Shown: piece by piece, positions 13,046 to 26,345 of the stretch
How the letters are laid out: every line of letters begins with the position of its first letter
How positions within the stretch are numbered: position 1 is the stretch's first letter
Assembly (NCBI RefSeq): GCF_910596095.1
Contig: NC_056552.1
Coordinates: 16,007,111-16,071,110 of the forward strand
DNA: 64,000 nucleotides
Direction of reading: 5' to 3'
Source of the DNA: Thunnus maccoyii
Taxonomy: Eukaryota; Chordata; Actinopteri; Scombriformes; Scombridae
The notes under the pieces: model-generated
Databases searched by the model: none
Seen by the model: the letters and a program-made list of their open reading frames with translations, nothing else
What the model was told of the DNA's origin: nothing
Program-made: the position numbers and the translations under genes

Positions 13046-13648
13046 TGCCAGTGATGCTTTGCAGAGAGGACACATACATAATGGATTCTATGATGCTATG
13101 TGAGATGCCAGTGCACTCCAGCTTAATGCAGCATCATCAATTTCCTTCAAATGTATTACAAGTAACACTGGCTAACTGGCTCTTGTTGAAAATGAGAACT
13201 AGCAAGCTATATTTTTTTCCACTGTTGCAATTTTTTTTTTTTCATGATGACAAATATGGAAGTCCCAATATTAAAATGACAATACTGTAGGTGCCAAAAG
13301 TAAAATTAAATATAATTGAAATATCATTTTTTAGTTGAGTGCACTTTAAGAGTAACATTTTAAACTAATACTGCCATAATGATTATATGACTCAATGTGA
13401 AATGGATTTTTCTTTTTGTATATTGGCAGACAATCTGCAGCCTAATTTTAAACTGGATTTGAAAACTTGTATCTGTATTTGAGCTAATTTCTAAAGAAAA
13501 TTAGATCCTCTGGATCTAAATCTGGATTTTACATCCAACTTGTTGAAATGCACCTGTCGGATAAAATATTTCACCAGCCGTGTTTCCATTCACAAGATCA
13601 TTTTAAGTGAACTTTTGAAATGTTGCAAAAAGGAAAATGCGAATTAGG

Positions 13649-15390
13649 TGGTATAGGCTTTAATAATCTGCCAGTAAACAGAGTAGATATAGGCCTTCAG
13701 GAATTTGTTTCAACTGGGCAAGTTGTCATTGTTCTTTCATGTCAGCTAGTATTGGCCATGCTTCATGCTATCTGGAGACACCGAAAGATGCCAAGAGCAG
13801 AAACAGCTGATCAGTCATGTGAGTTAAATGTTCGCTACGTCATTATTTATTCAACAAATGTGTTTCCATAACCCATTTTGCACATAAATTCTTCTTCAAC
13901 ATTTCCAAAATCCACCTCAAGCGAGCATAAAAACTTTTTTGCGAAATTGAGGAAGTTTTTTCGAATTTTGGCGTTTCCATTAAGTTTTTTTTAATGCGAT
14001 ATTTCAAAGGCACATAAAAATAGGTTATTGGAAACTACTGTTCTCTTTTGAACAAGGGCTCTATGAACAAATGTCAAAATAAATTTGAAAATACACATAC
14101 AATTGTCTCATGTTTTTAATTTTTATATTTTAATAGGATTCATTTTAATATTGTCAGCTCTGATTTTCCATAGCTTAATACTAACATGTCAAACCTAGAA
14201 TGAGAGAAAGTCCAGAAAGTCAAAAGTTATTTTTAAAAACACTGATGAAAATGATGAACACACAGTATTACAGTATCAATACTGTGTCATTTGGGCGAGC
14301 AAACAATGAAAGTCAGAGTTAAAACCAAATACAATGTAAATATGCTCTGAGATAAAGTAACTATCACCCAAAGACAAAAACTACAAGGTCATGAACATGA
14401 TTTTGTTGAAGCTTTACAAACATCTTAGAGCACTGCTTAAAGGCCTTTACATTAAATAATGTCAGTAAGATGGCATTATAGAGTGTTGTTGCGTGCTTCT
14501 CATGATGATTATGTAACACCTTGCTGTAGCAGCAGTGAGCAAAAACAAATGTATTTTGACTACAGCAGACCACAACCAAGATGCAACTTTGTTCCAACAG
14601 CAGAAACTAAAAATCCCTGTAGTGTGAAAAGTACTGAAAGACAGTGTGGGTGACGTCTTGAAAGTCTTCTTTTAGACTACCAGAAGAAAGCAGGACATTG
14701 TGGTTAAAGAGCATAAATAGATGACCAACATAAAGCATGAAATCATGTGTTGCAGGGTAAGCAGAGGAACAGGTACAGACAACCCACATGGAAATGACCC
14801 CCATGTGGTCTGTGCCTAATATGTGTAAAGTTTGCGTTAAAGGCCCTGAAAATATATTTTCTCAAACAGTTTCTTCCTATGAGAGACGGGTTCCTACATA
14901 AACCTTACCTTTGATAGACATGTTGTGTACATGTCTATCAAAGGTACAACAATTCTGGCTATTTTACATGACAGGTTTTCTGTATTTTGCCTTTTGTCTG
15001 AGCTCTTGTCACTGGTTTTATGTGGGCATGAGCCCTTTAGGAAAAGATGATGTCACGTACCTACTAAATATCTGTGTACCAAGCAAGATTTAGCAACATT
15101 TTAATCAAAATTGATGAGTTGTATTGTATTGTTGTTACTTTTGTTACCAATCAAAACTGACAACGTCCACACTCCCATCAAGGGAGATGAGGTGAGTTTT
15201 TGAGTGTTGAACCGTAAATACATAATACTTACAAACGTTTCCTTTATGGCTTTTATACATATGTGCTATTTTCCTAAAATTAAAAGCCTTACTTTACCTT
15301 ATTTTATTTTTTAAGGAGCAAACAGGAATTGATGGTATTAAATGCAGGGGCGTCAAATTCATTACAGAAGTGTGGGGGCTAAAAGGTTTC
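13649..15390 (+). repeat. Direct duplication, arm 2
   Basis: Homologous to 6310-7818. It carries an additional block at about 14346-14550 and a local palindrome at 14907-14945 that arm 1 lacks. It ends in the same gcaggggcgtcaaattcatt sequence followed by a GT run. Confidence 0.85.
14907..14945. repeat. Perfect 17-bp inverted repeat
   Basis: Arms 14907-14923 (acctttgatagacatgt) and 14929-14945 are exact reverse complements around a 5-base spacer. Arm 1 of the larger duplication has only the right half (near 7365), so the left half was created after duplication. Confidence 0.9.
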
Positions 15391-16489
15391 TGTGTGTGTG
15401 TGTGTGTGCGTGCGTATGTTAAGGCCTTTTTATTTTTTCTGTGGACTTACATGCGCTCCACATGTGCAAGCTAATTAATAGGGTTGCAGTGTGATAACTT
15501 TAGTAGTAGTGTAGTGAATATTACCACTGTGCAGTGTTTTTCTGATCAGCCTTTAAATGCAGTAATCTGTTACTCCAACCGGACTGCTGGATCATATTTC
15601 ATTGTCTCACCGACACTTTAAACAACAAGCCCACACCTTCACTGTCCCTTGTATTATTTTGCACAGGACTGTTTTCAGCAAGGGCGATCCATAAGGGCTG
15701 CTTTATTACAAACAATTTAACGAAGGTACCGCTGCTATGCCACATGCGTAAATGCATACATCACTCTCTCAATTTAAAGATGCACTTATCGTTTCCGCAG
15801 CTGTGTGATGCTGCAGGTATTTATTAAAGTCAAAGGAAAGAATCTACCACACATCAGCTGTGAGCAACAAACAGAACACCAGTACTGATGTTTCTGCGAA
15901 ATCCCGGATACATTCAATGACCCCTGAATGACATCAATGTAAAATTCAGACAATCTAACACGTTTCAGACCTGCCAGTCACATTAATAGCTGTAGCCTAT
16001 TCTGACAGACATTTCAGGAGATTACGTTATAGAAGCAAAATACATGAAAGTTGGTTTGTGATGGTGTAGAGCTGTGTATGTGCGCACCTCTGCTAATTAA
16101 AGCCAAGCACTTTGAGGCTTTTTGTGCTCTCTGCAGTTTTCGTTATGGACCAATCTGTATCCAAATATTCCAAAAAAGAAAATGTGCATCATGTAGCAGG
16201 TGGATGTGACTCTCGTTGAGACCTGCTAATAGACTTAACAGTGGAGCAGAGGAGAGAGACTGAGATAGCGATGTAACCGACCTGTGCACTGGTATTTCAC
16301 ATGGGGTTTTTTTTCTTATCAAAAACAAATAATTTTTAAAATATTTCTATAAAGCAAACATTTGTAAAAAAAAAAAAAAAAAAACAAAAAAAAAAAAAAC
16401 ATGATTTGTGCTTTTCCAAATAACGTATTTGTATTCGGGCATACCCCTAGTGCAGCACCATATTTCTTCTCCTTCCCCTGTCACTCCAC
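15391..16489. other. No gene recognised; A-rich tract
   Basis: No exon-like coding stretch. A poly(A)-rich run lies at 16366-16400. The sequence just after it may come from a DNA transposon, but I cannot show terminal repeats. Confidence 0.4.
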
Positions 16490-17780
16490 TCTATTACATT
16501 AAAATACCAGTTTTGAGGAGCAGAAACATGTGAGGCTCGACTAAAACCATTCGGGGCAGTGGCACCCCGGACCCAAAGAGAGAGAGACATGATCGATCAG
16601 CCACTCCTCTGAGAGCAGAGAAAAGCTTCAAAGGTGCAACAACAGTGAGCTTTGTCTCCATTGTTTTGGCTTTGGGATCATAAGAAACAAGCAATGTCAC
16701 GGTTTTCTACAAACAATAAATATCCTGATCATAACTGGGCATTTTTGTTTTGTTTTGTTTTGTTTTTGTTTTTTGCAGCATGAGCATTTAAGTAAGGTTT
16801 TGCTTGTTTTGACAGACAGAGGTGCATACAATCAGCTTATTTCACCTGCCATCCAATTTCTATTGAGTTATTGTGACAGCAAATGGTACACAGACTTTAC
16901 TCCATCAAGCAACTCATTCAACAAGGACAGACTCATGCAATATTAATGAGAACAAAAGGCTCACACATTGTATCGTGAGGGACGTGCGGGGTCTGACTGA
17001 AAACTGGTCATAAGTGGAGCAGTGTATCAAATACCATTCATAACATCAGCATTTACCCAGAATCCTTAAATCAACTCATGTAAGAGATGAATTTCAGAGA
17101 TAATTTTGATTTAGTGTGGTTAATGGTGCATTTACTGAGAATTCATTCACCACCAAAGGAAGTAAGTAAGTGTTTTCTCACATCCGATCATCCTGTGCTG
17201 TGGTTATCATCATTGGGAAAGCACCAAAAACACCAAACATCCTCTGGTGTCTTTGTTTTCTGTCCAGGATTGGCTGAGCAGGTATGGCTACCTTCCACCT
17301 CCTGACCCACGCACAAGTAAGCTGCAAACCAAGAAGGGAATTGAGAAAGCCATTCGTGTCATGCAGAGATTTGCATGCAGGTAACTTCTCATATTGGATC
17401 TGTCAAGTTGATATCTTCCATCTTATGTCCTGCATATCATGAGCACCCAAACTTCCTGTAATCTGCTCTTTTGTTTCGACATACTGTGTGTAATCGCTTC
17501 TCTTCCAGACAGCGAAACTCTCAAACTCATGGTTATGCCACGATGCTCTCTCCCTGATATTGTTGGAAGTGAGGACATGCTGAAAAGGAGGAGGAAGAAA
17601 AGATATCCTCTGACAGGTGATAAGTGGCCTAAGACAGACCTCACATGGAGGTGCGTTTCCTGTCATGTTACACTGTGGTTTTGTCTCTTCACAGAGCTTT
17701 GCTGGGGATCTGGTGGCTCTGTTATGCTGTTTCTCACACATCCGATCATCCTGTGCTGTGGTTATCATTATTGGGAAAGC
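16490..17780 (+). pseudogene. Decayed partial MMP25-like copy (5' flank, exons 2 and 3)
   Basis: 16490-16780 matches the 5' flank of MMP copy B (about 18680-18915), and 16785-17692 matches copy B intron 1 through exon 3 (20520-21450). The ATG/signal exon is missing because 5' flank joins intron 1 directly near 16780. Exon 2 (17268-17380) starts [20 protein letters not shown] but has lost 20 bases near its 3' end, giving 113 instead of 133 nt and breaking the frame into exon 3. Exon 3 (17509-17650) still encodes the cysteine switch PRCSLPD and furin-type site RRRKKRY. No catalytic exon follows. After it comes 38 bases of Tc1-like sequence, then a stray copy of the intron fragment seen at 17178-17222 (now 17731-17780). 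Confidence 0.85.
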
Positions 17781-18670
17781 ACTGATTGGCCCCGATTATA
17801 CTTGGCCCCCCTACTTCCGGCGCCAGTGCATAAATGTAACTAAATTTGCGTTTAGTGGCAATAAGTGGCAATAGAGTATGTTTAATCCTAGTTTATTTAT
17901 ATATTTGCAGGATTTTGAGTTTATTTTTTAAGTTAGCTGACTTTTTATTGCTGCTAGCCACAAGCTGTAGGCTAACAGAGGCGCAGCTTTAATTTATTTT
18001 CCTTCTTTTGTTTGTTTGTGCACAAAACACAAATAAGCAACTTTAGATCACCTCTCAAGGCTTTCCTTTATTTAACTGGGATTGCTGCTGTGTCCAAGAG
18101 GTGGTAGATTACATGATGATCCCAAATTATACCCACATTTTAAACAGTCTATGGTTCAAATAAAAATATATAAAAACACAGAATTGGTACCACTTTCTGA
18201 TAAGTTAATATGGTTAATAAGTCATTTATAATGCATGACCAATGCAGGATTTTTAGGCTGATACTATATTGACATTGAGAGTTTAAAAATCTGATCTTTT
18301 TTTTAAAAATTGACACCTTCCTTGTTTTTTTGTATTAAGTCATCATTAAGTCAGCACAAGACATTTGATGGTTGAAAAACAAAAAATAAACTGACATCCC
18401 TTCTTACTTATCAGCCAACATACACCAATCCACATATATCTGCAATAAGTTATATCCATTGATATATCATCCTGGCTAATTATGGCACTTGCTTTGTCCT
18501 GTAATTGTAAAATTTATCAGAAAGATTCCTTCAAAGTCACTTTGACCACTTACTCTCTGGAAAATGGCTGAAAAGTGTCCGGACCTCTTACCTGTACCTG
18601 CACCAACGCGCACCACTGCACCTGTTCTGAAACATGTTTTACGCGCGTATGCAGATGCTGTTGCGTGACT
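17781..18670. other. Intergenic, no gene recognised
   Basis: AT-rich sequence between the decayed MMP piece and the 5' flank of copy B. No exon, RNA gene or clear repeat family was recognised. Confidence 0.4.
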
Positions 18671-18916
18671 AAAGACAGACACTTACAGAGACCAAGAGAG
18701 AGAGATGACTGAAGAATGATCGATAAACCCAGCCTACTCCTCTGAGAGCAGACAGATGCTTCAGAAGAGCAACAACGGTGAGCTTTGTCTCTGTTATCTT
18801 GGCTTTGGGATAATAAGAAACAAGCAAGAAGAAACAAGAAATGTCACGGTTTTCTACAAACAATAAGTATCCTAATGATAACGGAGGGTTTTGTTTTGTT
18901 TTGTGTTTTTTTTGAG

Positions 18917-21900
18917 ATGGAGTTGGTGCCTCTGCTGTGGATGGTTTTAACCGTAACAGGAAGCACATCCCCAGTGCCTGATCAGTATAGTAGAGCTGTG
19001 GTGAGTAGCATTAATGAGATAAAATGTAATTTTATTCAAAGTTTTACATGTGTGTGGTTTGCCTTTAGCTGACATTTGATTATGTATTAATTCTGCAAGC
19101 CTATAATGTATGATTCAGTGTAATATCGAAATGGCATCATATTGTCTCATTTTCTATTTGTAAGCTAATTTTTGCTTAAACTCAGTCTAAGTCTGTAATT
19201 ATAGGCTATATCAATGTATGGATATTTTTTCTTACTTCTATGCCAATTAATCATTTACTGTAAAATCCTAATTATGTCAATTTAATCATAAATATTTATA
19301 CACCAATTGAGGGTGATTTCTCCAAACCACCAGCAGTTTTTGCTGAAGGCAAGGCAAGTTTATCTGTATAACACATTTCAACAACAAGGCAATTCAAAGT
19401 GCTTTACATAGAGCATAAAAGGCATCAAGACAGAATATAAAGGCAACACAAGTAAAAAGACATTTAAATACAATTAAAAAGAGTCAAATTTGGAAATAAA
19501 AAGAAGCTAAAAAAGAATAAGACAGATAAAACAGGAGAATAAAAGTGTGTAAAATATTAACCCTCAAATTTGGTTTAATAAAAGGCAGCGGCAAACAGAA
19601 AAGTCTTCACCTGTGATTTAAAAGAACTGAGAGTTGCAGCAGACCTGCAGTTTTCTGTGAGTTTGTTTCAGATATGTGGAGCATAAAAACTGAACGCTGT
19701 CTCTCCATGTTTAGTTTTTACTGTGGGGACAGAAAGCAGACCTGTCCCAGACGACCTGAGAGGTCTGGATGGTTCATGATGTAGCAGCAGATGAGAAATG
19801 TATTTTGGCCCTAAACCATTCAGTGCTTTATAAACCAACAGCAGTACTTTAAAATCAATCCTTTGACAGACAGGAAGCCAGTGTAAGGATCTGAGAACTG
19901 GAGTTATATGATCCACTTTCTTGGTCTTAGCGAGGACTCGAGCAGCAGCGTTCTTTTAAATCAGAAGCACAGTTTCGAAATCTCTGAGCTTCTCTTATTC
20001 CCATTTCCAGCTGACATATGCGCTTCCCCAAAATGACATAAAACAGTCATTCTTTTGCGCAGCCACATATTTATGAGCGTTAGTATGTCGTGTATATGAA
20101 AAAAAGAGTAAAATTTCCCTTCTTTCATGTAAGTCATCATGTCAAGTGTGCATCAGCAGGATGCTGCTGGTTTCTGGGCCTCCAGATGCATAAAAATCTG
20201 AGTGGAGTGAAAAAAGTCTACAGATTGTTTTACTTAAAAATAAGGTAACCTGCCTATTTCAAAATATTATCAGTCAAACAAAATAAATTTTAAAAAAAAC
20301 AAAAAAACAATTGAATTTGCTGGAAAAAAAAATATTCTTTTTACTTGTTGGAAATATAATGCAGGGACTAAAGCTACACTGCTTACTGTAAGGTAAACAT
20401 TTTTGTGGTGTAAAAACCCACAGAAAGACAACTGTTGATGGAGCCAACACCTTTCCCTTTCAACTCTAAGTATATGGGTGGAGGCGACAATCAGAGGAAG
20501 TAGAGCATGTTTAAATCACTGTTAAGTAAGGTTTTGCTTGTTTTGACAGACAGAGGTGCATGTAATCAGTTTATTTCACCTGCCATCCAATCTCTATTGA
20601 CTTACTGTGACAGCAAATGGTACACAGACTTTACTCCATCATGCAACTCACTCAACAAGGACAGACTCATGCAATATTAATTAGAACAAAAGGCTGACAC
20701 ACTGTATTGTGAGGGACGTGCGGGGTCTGACTGAAAACTGGTCATAAGTGGAGCAGTGTATCAAATACCATTCATAACATCAGCATTTACCCAGAATCCT
20801 TAAATCGACTCATGTAAGAGATGAATTTCAGAGATAATTTTGGATTAGTGTGGTTAATGGTGCATTTACTGATAATTCATTCACCACCAAAGGAAGTAAG
20901 TAAGTGTTTTCTCACATCCGATCATCCTGTGCTGTGGTTATCATCATTGGGAACGCACCAAAAACACCGATTACCAAACATCCTCTGGTGTCTTTGTTTT
21001 CTGTCCAGGATTGGCTGAGCAGGTATGGCTACCTTCCTCCTCCTGACCCACGCACAAGTAAGCTGCAAACCAAGGAGGGAATTCAGAAAGCCATTCGTGT
21101 CATGCAGAGATTTGGTGGGATCCAGGAAACCGGAGTGCTTGGTAACTTCTCATATTGGATCTGTCAAGTTGATATCTTCCATCTTATGTCCTGCATATCA
21201 TGAGCACCCAAACTTCCTGTAATCTGCTCTTTTGTTTCGACATACTGTGTGTAATCGCTTCTCTTCCAGACAGCGAAACTCTCAAACTCATGGTTATGCC
21301 ACGATGCTCTCTCCCTGATATTGTTGGAAGTGAGGACATGCTGAAAAGGAGGAGGAAGAAAAGATATGCTCTGACAGGCCTTAAGTGGCATAAGACAGAC
21401 CTCACATGGAGGTGCGTTTCCGGTCATGTTACACTGTGGTTTTATCGCTTCCCTATATGAGTCACAGAGCTTTGCTGGGGATCTGGTGGCTCTGTCATGC
21501 TGTTGGGGGTGTTTTGCTGGCATGTTTTGTGTCCACTTGTCCCATTGGAGGGAAGGGTCACTGCAAATCAATACAAAGCTGTTCTGAGTCATCACCTTTA
21601 TGGTGTTCCTCAGCCTTGGCATTGATTCTACAAGCCTCTTGAACTCTTCTGGAGGGATGAACACCATTCTTCAAAAAGATATTCCCTCATTTGATGTTTT
21701 GATGATGGTGGTGGAGAGTGCTGTCTAACATGTCAGTCCACAATCTCCCATAGCTGTTCAACTGGGTTGAGATCTGGTGACTGTGAAGGCCATAGTATAT
21801 GATTCACATCATTTTCATACTCATCAAACCATTTAGTGACCCCTCGTGCCCTATGAATTGTCATTCTGGAAGAGACCACTCCCATCAGGATAGAAATGTT

Positions 21901-24900
21901 TCATCATAGGATAAAGGTGATCACTCAGAACAACTTTGTATTGATTTGCAGTGACCCTTCCCTCTAAGGGGACTAGTGGACCCAAACCATGTCAGCAAAA
22001 TGCCCCCAAAAGCATAACAGAGCCACCAGATCCCCTCACTGTAGGGGTCAAGCATTCAGACCTGCACCGGTTTTTCCTTAAATTTGTCACCCGTCTGTAT
22101 GTAAAGCTGACCAGGGGGCACAATCATGAAATCAGAGAATTTAAAATTCAAATAAAGATATAGAATATCACCAGACATATCCTCAAACTTTGGGTTAAGC
22201 TGGAAAAGTAGCAAGGCTCCTGTAAACCAAAATATCCATATCCAAAATATACCAAAATTCTTTGAAAGACACAATCTACTGTAGATAAACTTTTGATCCT
22301 GTGTTATGAATTTAAATACAACTTTGTTTTAATACAAATTGTATTCCTGTTTGCAGTGTCCACAGCTATCCATCGCCTTCCATCTCACCCACCTTGCCTG
22401 ACCATTTGGTGGACACCATCCTGACTCACGCCTTCAAAGCCTGGAGTGACGCGGCCCCCTTGAGTTTCCGTCGTCTGCCGAGTGACAACAGGAGGGCGGT
22501 AGCTGGAGGGGACATCAGAGTGTCTTTTTCCCGCTTGCTGCATGACGATGGGTACCCTTTTGACGGGCAGGGTGGCACCCTGGCCCACGCCTTTTTCCCT
22601 GGGAGGGATGAGGTGTCGGGTGACACACACTTTGATGATGATGAGATATGGAGCTATGGAGGTATTTACTGATTGAAATCATGGTGGATAGATGATGGCT
22701 GGAGAACCTGTTCTCAGGAAATGTGTGATAGTCTGCCTTAGAAAAGTGTAATGAGAGAGTGATCTGTAGTAATCAAAAAAGAAAACAGTCCTCATCTAAT
22801 GAACTGGTTTTAAAAGTCAGAAAAGCAGAAAATACATCTGCATATTGAGTACCATCAAAACCCCAATTTAGTTGTTTATGTGGCCCAGTAACACTTTTAC
22901 TTCACATTTCCTCAGGTAACAGCGGAAGCACAGACTTGTTCACAGTTGCAGTGCACACGTTCGGCCATGCGCTGGGCCTGGGCCATTCTTCATCTGACCC
23001 ATCCATCATGAGGCCGTACTACCAGGGTCCTGTGGAAGACATTCGCCAATTCAAGCTAGCCCAGGACGACAGACAGGCCATCCAGCAGCTTTACGGTCAG
23101 TGACCAGTCGAACTAACTGCATTTTGAATCATAGAGTACATCTCAAACTGATGTCTCTGACATTTATTAGATCCAACTTACAGTATGTGTTGTGTGTTTT
23201 TCATGTCTGTCTTAAAGATTGAAACATGAAACTTGAGGAAACAGGAGGGCAACCATAAACTCTTCTTTGGGACTTAAAATGGCTTACTGGATATTTTGGC
23301 GGCTGTCTATTATGTTGCAGTGGTTTTATTCTGGTAAATTACATCACTGACATGAAACCTCCCACAAGGAACATATTAAAACGGGTGGGAGGCAAAAGTA
23401 GACTTGCAAGTTTATAAAATGCGGGGAAACAAGACAAAGAGTCTACAGCCATGCTAGCGGCCCTGTAAGGCTGTACTTCTAGTAGACACAGTGGTGCTTT
23501 GAGCTAAATGCTAACAGTGACTATACTAACATGCTGATGTTTAGCAGGTAATATTTACCAGGTTTACAATCTCAGTTTACTGTGCTCTAGTAGCATGCTA
23601 ACATTTCTTAACTTGAACATAGTTTTGCAGGACTTAAGTCATGCAACAAAGTAATGAACAAAGTCAAATTTTGACTTGAAAAGTCAGGGGACCACCAAAG
23701 TCTGTAGGTTTCATCTTCTAGGGAACATGAATGTATGGAACCAAATTTCATGGCAATCCATCCAGTCGTTGTTGAGATATTTTAGTCTGGATAAAAGTGG
23801 TCCAGATTGGCAGACGGAGCGACAGACCGACATTGAAATCCCCGGTCCCAGAAATCTCCTTAAATCATTTTTTACCAGTTTATCCTGTCCAGAATTCTCA
23901 TATTACTTGATTAATTGAGCTATAAAATAAAATAGTAACTGTTCATTTTAACTGCTAGTGGTTTATGATAGGCCCTGACCCTGTAATATTCTCAAAAATG
24001 GAGAAGTCGTGGCCATAAACTAGTAGGAAATGTTTCTGATTGTTTGGTTGGTTTATGTGATGAGCTTATATAATAAGTAAACAAAAAAAACATCTTTATT
24101 TTCCATTGCAAGTGTATTGTTTTATAGCTTAATAAAACATTCCACAAAGGATACAGATGTTCATAAAACCAAATGAAGAGGCAAAACCTGCTCTCTGATA
24201 TGTATGTGAAAGTGCACTCATGCAACCGTGCAGCTTGCCTGTCTTAAAAAAGGAACATTGTGTGTTTGCGTCCTGTGTGTCAAACTCCTCTGGCTACTGA
24301 GAAGAATGTGGGTTGCTTGCAAAATTTGTGCTGTCATCAGCTTTCACCACCTCTTCAACGTTATCTGCTGTCACCTTTCCGTCGCAGGTGTGAAGGACGG
24401 CGGGCCACCAGGTGGTGTTGATCCTGACCTCCCACGCCTGCCGAGTCCACCTCCGCCAAGACCAACAAAGGAGTGAGTTGAGCCAGAGCAAGCAGGGTGA
24501 TAAAAGTACTGCACATCCAGACAATACAAACTATGAATATCACATTGAGGCACTCAGTTTAGGATGGGCAAATGAGTGATGAGGAGTAATTTAAGACCAG
24601 TGGATGCTGATAAAAGCCTTCTGATCGATCCTCACTGTGACAGTTTGGTCTTGTTGCACCCTCTGGTGAATCTCTATCATACTACATCCTACGAAAATAC
24701 AATTTCAACCAATTTTTGGCTAAACTTCTGCTGTCTCAGGTATGACCCCTCATTCCTCGAGCGCTGTCAGGGAGGTTTTGACGCAGTGGCCAATATCAGG
24801 GGAGAGGTCTTCTTTTTTAAAGGTAAGGAAAAACTATCTGGGATGCTCAAAACAGATTAATGTGGGAATCCTTAGACTCCAAAATAATTGTAATTGTCTG

Positions 24901-26286
24901 AATTGCTTAAAGATATTCAGAATTTGCTGGTATTTTATATGTGATCTATGGAGTGTACAGTCACACATGTTGGTGTCATGTTCACTGTCTTTTCCTGGAA
25001 AGGTGATCACTTCTGGAGGACCAAGCAAGACGGGTCTTTGGTCTCCTTAAATCCGGCTCAGATCAAAAACTTCTGGATCGGCCTTCCTCCAGGAACAAAC
25101 AAGATCGATGCTGTGTATGAGAGGAAGAGTGACAGTCATATCATCTTCTTCATCGGTGAGAAGCAAAATCCTGTGCTTCTGCACGGCTGTGGTTTGAATC
25201 TAAGTTTGGCGATCACAGTTTTGAGTCTTGGTTCTTGGATGTTATTTTGAAGGCAGTGGATTTGAACACTAGAGTTTCATCGGACTAATAAAACCGTCAG
25301 CAGAAACACAGATAAAATTTGATTTGATTTGATTTGATTTGATTTGATTTGATTTGATTTGATTTGATTTGATTTGATTTGATTTGATTTGATTTGATTT
25401 GATTTGATTTGAACAGAAAGAATAAAAAATCCAGACCAAAAAACAAAGACTCAATCCAATAGGAGACATGATTGTATGAGGCCTCTTTAGTAAAAATAAA
25501 TTAAATAAATCAAAATAAAGGTCTACAATAAACAAGTTATTACTTTTTATACTTAACCTGTTAACCATCAGTTGTTCATGATAAAAATGTGTGAACATTA
25601 CAAACTTCTATTTCAGTCTAACTTACACAAGAAAATTATGAAATACTTTCTCTCATACTTTCTTATGTCTGTCAGGATCTCAGTACTGGGTCTTCAAGGA
25701 CACGGTGGCCATGAGCGGTTACCCACAGCCCCTGTCTGAATGGGGAATGAGGACAAAGAGTGGGGTACCAGTGAACAGGGTGGATGCAGCCTTCATCTGG
25801 GCCCATAACGGCAAGACCTACCTGTTCAGCGGTGATGAGTTTTGGAGGTTGGACGAGAGCCGTAAAAATGAAAAGGTGACCCGACAGCTGGAGCCAGACT
25901 ACCCGCGGGACATCAGCCTCTGGGAAGGAGTGCCCTCCCCCATAGATGACGTCATCAGCTGGAAAGGTAATATTGTTTTGTGGATAAATATGTGATAAGT
26001 TTCTGACACCATCACTAGATAAATAAACAAGGCCATAGAGAAGCTTATTTTAGGGTGATGACATTTTTCAACAGACACGCGCAAGCAGCTGAAAGGCATG
26101 AAAGCAACAGCAAACAACTGATCTATGTCGAGATAAGATGTTCAAACACCATAAGTCTACTATCTGGCTGGAATATTACCTTGCTATGCAGTCAACTTTA
26201 AAAACCATGAGCGTCCTGAGCAAATAGAGGACAAGTTCTGTATGTGCACAGAAAATGGCCACATCAAATAAATATCAAATGAAGAT

Positions 26287-26345
<59 letters not shown>

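Noticed and set aside
13000-13290. Plus-strand ORF beginning MEGGRDGGKEGEG
   Set aside because: Starts in a GGA-rich simple repeat and continues into AT-rich DNA. No splice or motif support.
21164-21667. 167-codon minus-strand ORF
   Set aside because: A chance fusion of Tc1 transposase remnant with the antisense of MMP exon 3, not a gene.
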